Notes under the pieces: model-generated | Databases searched by the model: none | The model's input: only the letters and a program-made list of their open reading frames with translations | What the model was told of the DNA's origin: nothing | Part shown: positions 50,541 through 59,448 of the stretch, piece after piece | How the letters are laid out: each line of letters starts with the position of its first letter | Position numbering within the stretch: the first letter of the stretch is position 1 | Assembly (NCBI RefSeq): GCF_020178975.1 | Contig: NZ_JAHXBU010000040.1 | Span: forward strand, 62,001 to 126,000 | DNA: 64,000 bases | Source: Cesiribacter sp. SM1 | GTDB taxonomy: Bacteria > Bacteroidota > Bacteroidia > Cytophagales > Cyclobacteriaceae | Reading direction: 5' to 3' | Made by a program: the position numbers and the translations under genes

Positions 50541-51293
50541 ATGCGGAGCATCGCCATAGATTTAGGGAACACAAGGGCAAAAGTTGCCCTGTTTGAAGAT
50601 ACAAAGCTTGTTCGGCTGGAAAGCGGGCTGGAAATTAGCGCCATTACAGACTGGTGCCGCCGGCAGCAGGCTCAATATGCTATTGTGGCGTCAGTAGGGG
50701 TCTCGCCCGAGCCGGTGGTCGCTTCGCTTAGTCCATTTTTGCAAACACTGCTGTTGCAGCCAGGCCTCCCCCTGCCCATTCAGGTAGCGTATAAAACACC
50801 GCAAACACTTGGGGCCGACAGAATAGCTGCAGCCGTGGGAGGCGCTGCCTACTGTGCCGGTAAGCCAGTGCTGGTGTTTGATGCCGGAACCTGCCTTACC
50901 CATGAGTTTGTTACACAGGAAGGAAATTATTTAGGGGGAGCAATTTCTCCCGGTTTGCACATGCGGCTCCGGGCAATGCACAGTTTTACGGCTCGTTTAC
51001 CACTGATAGCACTTGAGCAGGGAGAAGAACCACCCATAACCGGGCAGAGCACTGCGGAATGTTTACAGAGCGGAGCATATTGGGGTATGCTTGGTGAAAT
51101 AGAAAGCACAATACTGCGTTATAGAAAAATCTCTCCTCATTTGAGTGTAATTCTTTGTGGGGGAGATGCTAAAACTTTTGAAAACAAATTAAAAGGAAGC
51201 ATCTTTGTGGTTTCAGAATTGGTGCTATTCGGGCTCAATGAGATTTTACGATACAATGTTTTGCAGAAGAAAAGTTCTGCTCCTGCTGTTTAG
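50541..51293 (+). CDS. coaX: Type III pantothenate kinase
   Basis: This 250-residue protein has the CoaX/ASKHA motifs: AIDLGNTRAKVALF (phosphate 1, residues 5-18), TLGADRIAAAVGGA (about 90-103), VFDAGTCLTHEFV (phosphate 2, about 113-125; the usual GTAxT reads GTCLT), and YLGGAISPGLHMRLRAMHSFTARLP (about 131-155). It phosphorylates pantothenate, the first step of coenzyme A synthesis. The last 38 bp overlap the next gene. Confidence 0.94.
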   Translation: MRSIAIDLGNTRAKVALFEDTKLVRLESGLEISAITDWCRRQQAQYAIVASVGVSPEPVVASLSPFLQTLLLQPGLPLPIQVAYKTPQTLGADRIAAAVGGAAYCAGKPVLVFDAGTCLTHEFVTQEGNYLGGAISPGLHMRLRAMHSFTARLPLIALEQGEEPPITGQSTAECLQSGAYWGMLGEIESTILRYRKISPHLSVILCGGDAKTFENKLKGSIFVVSELVLFGLNEILRYNVLQKKSSAPAV

Positions 51294-52542
51294 CCTCATT
51301 GCTGCCACTGGCGCAACGGCACAGGTAGGGCAGTCACCATACACCGTTCGTGGTATTGGAAGTATTAATAACCTGGCTACCGCCCGCACAGCAGGCATGG
51401 GTGGTGTAGGTATAGGGAACACACACCCACTTTTTCTTTCCATCCAGAACCCGGCCCTACTGGCATACAATGCTTACTATACCACAGCCCTTGCCGGCTT
51501 AAGTGTAGAATCGAGGCGCCTGGCTACAACCGAAACCCAGGACAGGCTCAGCAGCGGAGGCTTCGATTATCTGTCGGTGTCTTTTCCACTCTTGAGAAAT
51601 AAAATTGGTTTTAATATTGGCCTGGCACCCTATAGCACTGTTAGTTATAGTTTGCTGGCTACCGATCCTGTTCAGGGCTTGCCTAACAGCATGTCTACTG
51701 CCTTATACGAAGGTAGTGGCGGTATCACGCAGGCCTATGCTGCCACAGGTATCAATTTATATAAAGGTATTAGTGCTGGTGTAAGGGTATCTTACCTCTT
51801 TGGTAGCATTAGCGAGCAAATTTCTACTACCTTTTCCAGCGACTCGGTTAGTGCCCCTGGTTACACCACGGTTTTTAACGAGAGAAGCAATTATTCCGAC
51901 ATCCTGATCAGCGGTGGCCTTGCCTACAGAAAAGAGTTGAACAGGGAAAAACAAACTTATATCATGGCCGGTTTCACCTATGATTTAGAAACCGATGTAA
52001 ATGCCACGCTTACTTTTAACAGATCACGCACGCAGCCCCTAAGTAGTGGTGGGATTTTAGTAAATGATACCTTGGCTAATAATTACAAAGGATCATTAAT
52101 TTTACCTGCTGCTATAGGTGTTGGTGCATCTTTTGGCCGCTTATACCACTACACTGTAGGTGCCGATGTACGAATGCAGGACTGGAGCCGTTACAGCAAT
52201 TTTGAGTCCGGGGCCGAAAGTGGCCTGGGAAACAGCTACAGGGTTTCTGCAGGCGGTGAATGGACCCCTAATTATGTCTCCAGAAACTATTTCAACAGGG
52301 TGACGTATCGTACGGGGGTTCAGGTAGAAAAAACGCCTTTTTTAATAAATGGTGAAGAAATTAACGAGTTTGGCATAAATTTTGGCTTTACCTTTCCTGT
52401 AGGTGCTTCTGGTGTGCATACCAGCTTTTCGCTGGGGCAACGGGGCAAAACCGACAATGATTTGATTCGGGAGCGCTATTTCCGGATTGGTTTAGGGGTT
52501 ACCCTTAACGAGCGTTGGTTTGAAAGGTATAAGTACGATTAA
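51256..52542 (+). CDS. Outer-membrane beta-barrel protein (FadL/OmpP1-like in outline)
   Basis: The start at 51256 (MFCRRKVLLLLFSLIAATGATAQ) gives a standard signal peptide and overlaps coaX by 38 bp; an ATG at 51238 is also in frame. The 428-residue mature part begins with YTVRGIGSINNLATARTAGMGGVGIGNTH, as seen in Bacteroidota outer-membrane transport-like proteins. It continues with alternating aromatic and polar strands up to a C-terminal aromatic end (WFERYKYD). Transport of hydrophobic compounds is possible but not shown. Conserved position next to coaX and the TPR and lptC genes suggests an envelope unit. Confidence 0.8.
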   Translation: MFCRRKVLLLLFSLIAATGATAQVGQSPYTVRGIGSINNLATARTAGMGGVGIGNTHPLFLSIQNPALLAYNAYYTTALAGLSVESRRLATTETQDRLSSGGFDYLSVSFPLLRNKIGFNIGLAPYSTVSYSLLATDPVQGLPNSMSTALYEGSGGITQAYAATGINLYKGISAGVRVSYLFGSISEQISTTFSSDSVSAPGYTTVFNERSNYSDILISGGLAYRKELNREKQTYIMAGFTYDLETDVNATLTFNRSRTQPLSSGGILVNDTLANNYKGSLILPAAIGVGASFGRLYHYTVGADVRMQDWSRYSNFESGAESGLGNSYRVSAGGEWTPNYVSRNYFNRVTYRTGVQVEKTPFLINGEEINEFGINFGFTFPVGASGVHTSFSLGQRGKTDNDLIRERYFRIGLGVTLNERWFERYKYD

Positions 52543-52556
52543 GAAAAACAAGAAAG

Positions 52557-53900
52557 ATGAAGATGAAAAATGCACTTTTGGGATTAGCGTTCTTCGTAGG
52601 TGCTATAGGTACCGTTAACGCTCAGCAGTCCCCTCAGGAGCCATGCGGCGATCCTGCAACAACCTGGAATTACCCTGAAGACAAGAAAACTGCTTCAGAA
52701 AAAAATGCCAGGTATAACGATGAAATGAAGCTTGGTAACTACCGTGCTGCCGCAACTGCGCTACACTGGTTACTCAAAAACGCACCAACCTTCAACCCTG
52801 CTATTTACATCAATGGCGTTACTATATACGATGAGTTAGCTAACGCTGAGAAAGATCCTGCAAAGCAGAAGGTGTACCAGGACTCAGTACTTACCCTCTA
52901 CGATCTGCGCATTAAGCACTACTGCAACGAAGCAGAGAATATGGAGCGTAAAGCATACTATGCTTACAAATACTTTGCTGCAGATAAAGATCGCCTGCCG
53001 GTACTATATAATACACTGAAGCGTACTGCAGAGCTGAACCAGGAAAAAATGTCGTTTGCCAACGCGGTAGGTTATATGGTAGCCATGCAGCGTTACAAAG
53101 CGGCCAATCCTAATGCGCTTACAGACGAGCAGGTGCTTGATCAGTACGATATCGTGATGAAAGCGCTTGATAATGCACTGCAGGCACAGCCTGAGCAGGC
53201 AGAGACTATTGATAAGTACAAAGGCATTGTGGACAATCTCCTGATTAAAATGGTGAATGTTGACTGCGACTTTGTAGAGAAGAACTTTGGTCCTAAAATG
53301 CAGCAGAACCCATCAGACGTACAGACAGCTAAAAAAGTATTTAAGCTGCTGCGCGTTGGTAACTGTACCGACAGGCCATTGTACCTGAATGCCATCACAA
53401 CCATCTACCAGTCGGAGCCTACTTTTGAGCTGGCTAAGTATCTTGCCCTTAAGTATATTGGTGAAAAGAACTACAGCGAAGCCAACAAGTACATCAATGA
53501 AGCCATCAGCATGGCTACCACAACCAAAGATAAAGGTGAGCTTTTCCTGCTGCAGGCACAGCTGGCCGGTCAGCGTGGTTCTAAATCAGAAGCCCGTTCT
53601 CTGGCTTACAAAGCAGCAGAGGCAGATCCAAGTTCAGCTTCTAAGGCATACAGCCTGATTGGCAGACTTTATATGGACAGCCAGGAGTGCTATGGTAACC
53701 AGGATATTGTTGCTGACCGTGCTATTTATATTGCGGCATACGAAATGTTCCAGAGAGCTGGCGACAGCGGTGGAATGTCCAGGGCAAAAGCTCAGTTTCC
53801 TTCTAAAGGAGAGCTTTTTGATAAGAACATCGCAGTAGGCAGCGAAATGAAAGTAGGATGCTGGATCAATGAAACTGTTACACTGCGTACACGCGACTAA
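52557..53900 (+). CDS. Periplasmic TPR-repeat protein
   Basis: This 447-residue protein has a signal peptide (MKMKNALLGLAFFVGAIGTVNAQ), a Cys-containing start (PCGDPATTWNYPEDKKTA) and then TPR-like helices throughout: YNDEMKLGNYRAAATALHWLLKNAP (about residues 58-82), FELAKYLALKYIGEKNYSEANKYINEAIS and ELFLLQAQLAGQRGSKSEARSLAYKAAEADP. The C-terminus holds two Cys (QECYGNQD and KVGCWINE), probably disulfide-linked outside the cytoplasm. It is 14 bp downstream of the barrel gene, so the two may act together. No enzymatic motif is present. Confidence 0.85.
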   Translation: MKMKNALLGLAFFVGAIGTVNAQQSPQEPCGDPATTWNYPEDKKTASEKNARYNDEMKLGNYRAAATALHWLLKNAPTFNPAIYINGVTIYDELANAEKDPAKQKVYQDSVLTLYDLRIKHYCNEAENMERKAYYAYKYFAADKDRLPVLYNTLKRTAELNQEKMSFANAVGYMVAMQRYKAANPNALTDEQVLDQYDIVMKALDNALQAQPEQAETIDKYKGIVDNLLIKMVNVDCDFVEKNFGPKMQQNPSDVQTAKKVFKLLRVGNCTDRPLYLNAITTIYQSEPTFELAKYLALKYIGEKNYSEANKYINEAISMATTTKDKGELFLLQAQLAGQRGSKSEARSLAYKAAEADPSSASKAYSLIGRLYMDSQECYGNQDIVADRAIYIAAYEMFQRAGDSGGMSRAKAQFPSKGELFDKNIAVGSEMKVGCWINETVTLRTRD

Positions 53901-53923
53901 CCGTTATCATAGATAGCTTAAAG

Positions 53924-53952
53924 AAAAGCGGCTTATGTGGGCCGCTTTTTTT
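53924..53952 (+). terminator. Intrinsic terminator before lptC
   Basis: AAAAGCGGC (53924-53932) pairs with GCCGCTTTT (53941-53949) over an 8-nt loop, and T continues to 53952. It ends 11 nt before the lptC ATG. A TAATTTTG (53952-53959) follows at once, but would give a leaderless lptC transcript. Confidence 0.8.
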
Positions 53953-53963
53953 AATTTTGCAAA

Positions 53964-54506
53964 ATGAAAGAATCGATCGTTGGTTTTATTCTGTTTAGTT
54001 TACTGTTCTGGAGCTGTAATGGTAAGGAAGATGTAACCGAAGTTGCCACATATGAAGGCCCTTTGGTGGAGTTAGACAGTGTACAAACCCTTTACAGCGA
54101 TTCTGCTGTGGTGCGGGTGCAGTTACAGGCAGCAAAACAGTACGAATTTGAAAATGGTAACAGGGAGTTCCCTGTTGGCATCTATGTAGAATTTTATGAT
54201 CCTGATGGTAGTGTTTCCTCTACGCTTATGGCTGATAAGGCCTACTATTTCAAGGAGCAAGACCGCTATACTGCAGTTGGAAATGTGGTAATAGAAGGGA
54301 AAAAAGAAAATAACCGGCTCGATACGGATACCCTGCACTGGTCTCCGCCTACAGCAAGAGTATATACAAAAGCCCGGGTTGTAATTACAGAGCAGCAAGA
54401 TACACTGCGCGGCTTAGGCCTTGAGGCCAGCCAGGATTTTTCAAGCTATACGGTCTTAAATCCCGAAGGCAGTACCCTTTTGAAAGAAGAAGATAATGAG
54501 CAGTAA
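53964..54506 (+). CDS. lptC: LPS export protein LptC, lipoprotein type
   Basis: This 180-residue protein has a lipoprotein signal (MKESIVGFILFSLLFWSC) and the beta-jellyroll of LptC: YEGPLVELDSVQTLYSDSAVVRVQLQAAKQYEF, GIYVEFYDPDGSVSSTLMADKAYYF, YTAVGNVVIEG, and LDTDTLHWSPPTARVYT. LptC passes LPS from LptBFG to LptA in the periplasm; in Bacteroidota it is often lipid-anchored and not TM-anchored. It overlaps the next gene by 11 bp. Confidence 0.92.
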   Translation: MKESIVGFILFSLLFWSCNGKEDVTEVATYEGPLVELDSVQTLYSDSAVVRVQLQAAKQYEFENGNREFPVGIYVEFYDPDGSVSSTLMADKAYYFKEQDRYTAVGNVVIEGKKENNRLDTDTLHWSPPTARVYTKARVVITEQQDTLRGLGLEASQDFSSYTVLNPEGSTLLKEEDNEQ

Positions 54507-54837
54507 AACCATAGACACAGCACTGATTTCCCTTAGTGCAGGTTGCCTGGTAATTACAATTTTAGAAACAATAACGCAGGGAATAAGCTTTGGCTATCTC
54601 TGGCTGATGCTCAGTGTGCTGCTTTGGCTGGTGTACATGGTTCGGAAAAAGAACCGTACTGCCGCTCAGGGTGCTGCTGATGCAGATAAAAAGACAAGGG
54701 GTACTACAACTGCGCAGGTAAAAGGTAAAAAGGTGCGCTTTGGAGGAAAACGCTCCCGGTCTGGCGGCGATGCTCGTTCATCATCAAAGCCTACATCCGA
54801 ATCCAAACAGGCCCAAAACCGTAAAAAGGAGCAGTAA
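54496..54837 (+). CDS. Small two-helix membrane protein with a basic tail
   Basis: The 113-residue protein has two membrane segments (LISLSAGCLVITILETITQGI and FGYLWLMLSVLLWLVYMV) and a C-terminal tail of about 65 residues that is rich in Lys, Arg, Ser and Gly (GKKVRFGGKRSRSGGD), probably cytoplasmic. I do not recognise a family. It overlaps lptC by 11 bp and touches the CNNM gene by 1 bp (TAATG), so it belongs to a tightly coupled operon. Confidence 0.75.
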   Translation: MSSKTIDTALISLSAGCLVITILETITQGISFGYLWLMLSVLLWLVYMVRKKNRTAAQGAADADKKTRGTTTAQVKGKKVRFGGKRSRSGGDARSSSKPTSESKQAQNRKKEQ

Positions 54838-56132
54838 TGGATTGGTCAATTGTTTATGTTATTCTGGGATCCCTGGTATTCTCGGCTTTTTTTTCCGGAA
54901 TGGAAATAGCCTTTGTATCAGCAGACAGGCTACAGATAGAGCTTGAACGCAAGCAGGGGCAACTCAGCGGACGTATTCTTTCTAATTTCATCAATAACCC
55001 TTCCGGTTTTATAGGCACTACTTTAATCGGTAATACCATTGCCCTGGTCGTGTATGGTTATTTTATGGCCCTGGTACTCGAACCGGTTATAGCAGAAATA
55101 CTGCCCGATGGCATGGGTTCCGAACTGCATGATACCCTGGTGCTTCTTATCCAAACGGTAGCATCAACTCTTATTGTGCTGGTAACAGCCGAATTTACCC
55201 CCAAAAGTATCTTTCTGATTAACCCTAACTGGTTACTGCACCTGCTGGCGCTGCCAATGCAGCTCATCTACTGGATCATGTGGCCGCTCGTGGTAATCAT
55301 CATTGGTGCCAGTAAATGGATCATCAGGAATGTACTCCGGCAGCAAATGGCCGACGACAGACCGGTATTTCAGCTAACCGACCTGAACAACTTTATTAAG
55401 CGTTATGTAGCCCGGCCACTAAAAAGTGCCGAAGATGAGCTTGTAGATGCCCGTATTTTCAACAATGCACTTGAATTTAAAACGATAAAGGTGCGTGACT
55501 GCATGATACCAAGAACAGAAATGGTATCTGTGGATATAGAAGAGGGTATAGAGGCGCTAAAACAGGAGTTTATTGATACAGGACATTCAAAGATTCTGGT
55601 TTACCGCGATTCTATTGATGAGGTAATCGGCTATTGCCATATGCTGGAGATGTTTAAAAAGCCAAAAGACATTCAGGCAATTTTAACGCCCATCATTATA
55701 GTGCCGGAAACCATGCTTGCCAATGAGCTGCTCATCCAGTTTATTACAGAGCACAAAAGCCTGGCCCTTGTTGTAGATGAATTTGGCGGTACCTCTGGTA
55801 TCGTAAGCATGGAAGATATCATTGAACAGATCTTTGGCGAAATTCACGATGAGCATGATGAGGAAGACCTGGTAGAACAGCAACTCGACAGCGATACCTG
55901 GTTGTTTAGTGCCCGTCATGAAATTGATTACCTCAACGAGGAATACGGCTGGGATTTGCCTGTAGGTGATTATGATACCCTCAGCGGCCTTATACTTTCA
56001 GAGCACGAAGATATCCCGAACCTGAACCAGGAGGTAAAAATAGGCCCTTACCTGTTCACCATTCTGTCTCTTCAGGGTAACCGTATCAACACCGTAAAAC
56101 TGCATCTGCTGGATGCAAATGAAGATGGTTAA
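54837..56132 (+). CDS. CNNM (DUF21)/CBS/CorC-HlyC membrane protein
   Basis: This 431-residue protein has the DUF21/CNNM membrane domain (about residues 1-185, AFFSGMEIAFVSADRLQIELERKQG and GFIGTTLIGNTIALVVYG), paired CBS domains (about 205-330, VRDCMIPRTEMVSVD, DTGHSKILVYRDSIDEVIGYCHM, SLALVVDEFGGTSGIVSMEDIIEQIFGEIHDEHD) and a C-terminal CorC/HlyC domain. Proteins of this layout handle Mg2+ or Co2+ efflux. GldE of flavobacteria is a member, but the present gene has no gld neighbour, so GldE is not assigned. It is co-transcribed with lptC. Confidence 0.92.
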   Translation: MDWSIVYVILGSLVFSAFFSGMEIAFVSADRLQIELERKQGQLSGRILSNFINNPSGFIGTTLIGNTIALVVYGYFMALVLEPVIAEILPDGMGSELHDTLVLLIQTVASTLIVLVTAEFTPKSIFLINPNWLLHLLALPMQLIYWIMWPLVVIIIGASKWIIRNVLRQQMADDRPVFQLTDLNNFIKRYVARPLKSAEDELVDARIFNNALEFKTIKVRDCMIPRTEMVSVDIEEGIEALKQEFIDTGHSKILVYRDSIDEVIGYCHMLEMFKKPKDIQAILTPIIIVPETMLANELLIQFITEHKSLALVVDEFGGTSGIVSMEDIIEQIFGEIHDEHDEEDLVEQQLDSDTWLFSARHEIDYLNEEYGWDLPVGDYDTLSGLILSEHEDIPNLNQEVKIGPYLFTILSLQGNRINTVKLHLLDANEDG

Positions 56133-56224
56133 TAATACTTGTACGAAAGCAAGTATACGTAGCGTTAATATTTTGAAATTAAGCATTTATACTCTTATTT
56201 TGCGGTTCTTTCAAAGTCAATATA

Positions 56225-58336
56225 ATGGCAGTGATCAATACAATTAGAGAGAAACTTGGCGTACTTGTGCTGGTGTTTATAGGACTGGCTATTGGGGCGT
56301 TCATTCTGGCCGATATGTTCGGGCCGAATTCATCCTTCAATGCACCAGACCGCACCGTGGGTGAGATCGCAGGGCAGGAGGTTAGCGTAGATGAGTTTAA
56401 CCTCAAGGTAGAAGAGTTGGAAAACCAGTACCAGATGCGTACAGGCGCTCCTATTACAGAAGCACAGCGTGCAGCAATCCGTAATCAGGCCTGGGAAGCA
56501 CTCATTGCCGAAAAAGCGTTCCGTCAGCAGTTCAACAGGCTGGGAATTGCAGTAACCGACGATGAGATTGTTGACATGGTTCAGGGTAATAACATCAGCC
56601 CTGAAATTCAGCAGGCCTTCACAAACCCTGAAACAGGAGAGTTTGACCGCAACCAGTTGCTTTCTTACCTGCAGAACATCAAAAACATGCCTCCACAGCA
56701 GCAAATGCAGTGGTATATGTTTGAGCAGACCCTTCGCCCGGCCCGTGCCCGCATGAAGTACGATAACCTGCTGCTGAAGAGCGAATACATTACAACAGCA
56801 GAAGCTCAGCGCGAGTACAACAGCCAGAATGCTGTAGCCGAGGTTAAGTACCTCTACATTCCATACTACTCTATTGGCGACTCTACTGTTCAGGTATCTG
56901 AATCTGAACTGACCCAGTATCTGGAAGAAAACAAGAGCCGCTACCAGTCAGAAGCTACCCGCAGCCTTAAATATGTAGTGTTTCCGGTGCAGCCGTCCGA
57001 GTCTGACCGTGAGATATTCAACCGCGAGCTTCAGCAGCTGAAAGACGATTTTGCTGCCGCTAATAATGATTCTACTTTCGCCGTAAGAAATACAGAGGCA
57101 GGTCCTGCTTTTGCACGTTATGGCCTTGATCAGTTGCCAGCCCAGCTGCAGTCTAACGCAGGTCAGCTTCAGGAAGGGCAGATCTACGGTCCTTTCGATG
57201 AAAACGGATCAACCGTACTGTATAAAGTAAGCAGCATTGCCAGTGACTCAGTTTACCGTGCCCGTGCAAGCCATATTTTGGTACGTGCCGGTGAGGGTAC
57301 AACTCCGGAGCAGAAAGCAGAAGCCCGTAAAAAAGCAGAAGGTCTTTTAGCCCAGCTGCGTGGCGGTGCTGATTTTGCTCAGCTGGCACGTGAAAACAGC
57401 GACGATCCTTCTGCCTCACGTGGTGGTGATCTGGGCTGGTTTGCGCAGGGCCGTATGGTTGAGCCTTTTGAGAATGCAGTGTTTGAAAGAAATGAAGCCG
57501 GCCTGGTAAACCGTGTGGTAGAAACCAACTATGGCTATCACATCATCAATGTTACTGAGCCTAAAACCAATACAGTTTACAAGATTGCCCGCGTACAGGC
57601 CGACCTGACGCCTGGTGACCAGACCCGTAACGAAGCCTACCGCAAAGCAGAAATTTTTGCAGCCGAAGCGGAAAGCCCTGAGGAGCTGGAGAAGCTTGCA
57701 AAAGAACAGGGGCTTAATGTTCAGGAAGCCCGCGGTATTGGCCAGAACGAACGCCGTGTGGATAATATGTTCAATGCACGCCAGTTAGTAATGTGGGCCT
57801 TTGCAGACGACACTGAGCAGGGTGAGGTATCAAACGTTTTTGAACTCGACGATCAGTATGTTGTAGCCGTGTTAACTGGTAAAAGCGATAAAGGAACTGC
57901 TCCGCTGGCCGATGTGCGTGACGAAGTGTTAGCACAGGTTAAAAACGAGAAGAAGGCCAAGCAGATCAAAGACAAGCTTGCTTCCCTGAATGGCTCACTC
58001 GATGAAATGGCTCAGAAGTATGGCTCCGATGCCAGCGTGTATACTGCCAGCGACGTTAAGCCAAATGTATATACCCTTTCTGCAGTAGGTTACGCTCCTG
58101 AAGTAGTAGGTGCCGCCTTTGGTTTGAAAGAAGGAGAACGTTCGCAGCCGCTAGAAACACAGCAGGGCGTAGTGATCGTAGAAACTGTTAATAAAACAGA
58201 GCCTGCCGAAATTGCTGACTATGGAAGCGTTAAAGAGCAGCTGTTGCAGCGCAGAGCCTCAAGAACTCCTTATCTTATTTCAGAGGCAGTTAAAGAAAAG
58301 GCTGAAATTGAAGACGAACGATATAAGTACTTCTAA
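56225..58336 (+). CDS. ppiD: PpiD-like membrane-anchored periplasmic foldase
   Basis: This 703-residue protein has one N-terminal membrane helix (KLGVLVLVFIGLAIGAFILADMFG, about residues 10-33), a SurA_N-like chaperone region (about 45-200, with TVGEIAGQEVSVDEFNLKVEELENQYQ), and a PpiC domain (about 345-445, RARASHILVRAGEG...SRGGDLGWFAQGRMVEPFENAVF...YGYHIINV). A second, degenerate PpiC-like region follows. PpiD sits near the Sec translocon and receives newly exported proteins. This is the fourth SurA/PpiD-type gene in the window. Confidence 0.95.
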   Translation: MAVINTIREKLGVLVLVFIGLAIGAFILADMFGPNSSFNAPDRTVGEIAGQEVSVDEFNLKVEELENQYQMRTGAPITEAQRAAIRNQAWEALIAEKAFRQQFNRLGIAVTDDEIVDMVQGNNISPEIQQAFTNPETGEFDRNQLLSYLQNIKNMPPQQQMQWYMFEQTLRPARARMKYDNLLLKSEYITTAEAQREYNSQNAVAEVKYLYIPYYSIGDSTVQVSESELTQYLEENKSRYQSEATRSLKYVVFPVQPSESDREIFNRELQQLKDDFAAANNDSTFAVRNTEAGPAFARYGLDQLPAQLQSNAGQLQEGQIYGPFDENGSTVLYKVSSIASDSVYRARASHILVRAGEGTTPEQKAEARKKAEGLLAQLRGGADFAQLARENSDDPSASRGGDLGWFAQGRMVEPFENAVFERNEAGLVNRVVETNYGYHIINVTEPKTNTVYKIARVQADLTPGDQTRNEAYRKAEIFAAEAESPEELEKLAKEQGLNVQEARGIGQNERRVDNMFNARQLVMWAFADDTEQGEVSNVFELDDQYVVAVLTGKSDKGTAPLADVRDEVLAQVKNEKKAKQIKDKLASLNGSLDEMAQKYGSDASVYTASDVKPNVYTLSAVGYAPEVVGAAFGLKEGERSQPLETQQGVVIVETVNKTEPAEIADYGSVKEQLLQRRASRTPYLISEAVKEKAEIEDERYKYF

Positions 58337-58350
58337 AATATAATCTTCAC

Positions 58351-58380
58351 AAAAAAGCTGCCCGAAAGGCAGCTTTTTTG
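58351..58380 (+). terminator. Intrinsic terminator after ppiD
   Basis: A 12-bp perfect stem (58351-58362 with 58368-58379), loop CGAAA, with A-run and T-run ends, lies 14 nt after the ppiD stop. It could act in both directions. Confidence 0.9.
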
Positions 58381-58478
58381 TTATTACTGAATACGCTGGT
58401 GTCCCTATATTGCGGGGAATTATTGTAACAGTGGGTTTGTTTTTCTTTACAGGAAAAAGAGAGATAAGTTAACGGTAA

Positions 58479-58751
58479 ATGATAGAGGAAAGCGGAAACA
58501 GATACGATTCATTTCGTGAAAAGCTGGATCAGCAGTATGACTGGCCCAGCCTGTATACATTTAAATTTATAGTGCCTCAGGGAAGTGAAATGCAGGTAAA
58601 GGAACTGTTTCCCGGAACTGAGGTAACAGAAAAGAAGTCCAGAAAAGGTAATTACATAAGCCTTACTGCCCGCTTAATGGCGGAGTCTAGTGATGCTATA
58701 ATCGAGGTTTACCTGAAAGCGCACCATATTAAGGGCCTGATTGCTCTATAA
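58479..58751 (+). CDS. DUF493 (YbeD-like) family protein
   Basis: This 90-residue protein has the DUF493 pattern DWPSLYTFKFIVPQGSEMQVKELF, then KSRKGNYISLTARLMAESSDAIIEVYLKAHHIKGLIAL, a small ACT-like alpha/beta fold. The family is widespread; a regulatory role is supposed but not proved. It stands alone between a terminator and a 262-bp non-coding gap in which I see no feature. Confidence 0.88.
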   Translation: MIEESGNRYDSFREKLDQQYDWPSLYTFKFIVPQGSEMQVKELFPGTEVTEKKSRKGNYISLTARLMAESSDAIIEVYLKAHHIKGLIAL

Positions 58752-59013
58752 GTTTCCTGTAGTGGAAGCCATGAGTAGCAGGCGGCTTGTGAGCCTGTAC
58801 CATAGCATTGTGTTGAATCTTTGTTAAATCGTTGATAGTGTCCGGGAAGGCAAAAGAGGGCGTGAGCAGCAGCTAAACTGCTGCTACTCTTCTGTGATGT
58901 CCGGCGTCATTTCCTGCAAGTCCAGAACTAAAACAGTTTGCTTCAGTCTCTTCGGTTTACCTGTTGGAGAAAGAGGGGGGGCTGAAATGCTCCCTTACTG
59001 CAGTATTTTTTAG

Positions 59014-59448
59014 CTAAACGTACACTTCTGGGTGTACAAGAATGTCTGAGCGGAGAGCCTCGTCTGGTGTGCCATCCATTTGTGCAGCTACCATGGCTTT
59101 AAGCAGATTGTTTACCACGTGGGCCTCCAAACCAATGCTGGAAGCATACTCCGATACCAGCTCCAGTTCAATATCCTCTACAATACCATCCATATAAACC
59201 ATATACACCAGGTCGTATACCTGTGCCAGGGCATTTATGTTTGAATTGGGTGCCTGAAAACGGATCAGGGCCGGATCTTTCATGTAGCGGTGTAGTTCAG
59301 CTTTGTGAATGCCTAACTGAAGCCCCCACTTAACGAGGCACTGTAGCTTGTAAGCACAGCTGTTTTCCTCCTGTGTAAAAAAAGCAAGAACGTTGATATA
59401 GCTGCTTTTAAGACCTTTAAGCATGCTGATAGATATGGATGAGTCCAT
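59014..59448 (-). CDS. Small helical protein, TerB-like in outline
   Basis: The 144-residue soluble protein is all-helical. LAQVYDLVYMVYMDGIVEDIELELVSEYASSIGLE (about residues 74-108) resembles the TerB/DjlA helix pair with acidic residues (MDGxVxDxELxxVxxYA), which can bind metal. The N-terminal region (LKGLKSSYINVLAFFTQEEN) and C-terminus are not recognised. No tellurite-resistance gene is linked. The function is unknown. Confidence 0.65.
   Translation of the reverse strand: MDSSISISMLKGLKSSYINVLAFFTQEENSCAYKLQCLVKWGLQLGIHKAELHRYMKDPALIRFQAPNSNINALAQVYDLVYMVYMDGIVEDIELELVSEYASSIGLEAHVVNNLLKAMVAAQMDGTPDEALRSDILVHPEVYV

Noticed and set aside
54837-56132. GldE assignment for the CNNM/CBS protein
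   Set aside because: The domain layout fits, but it is general to the CNNM family, and the gene is not among gld genes.
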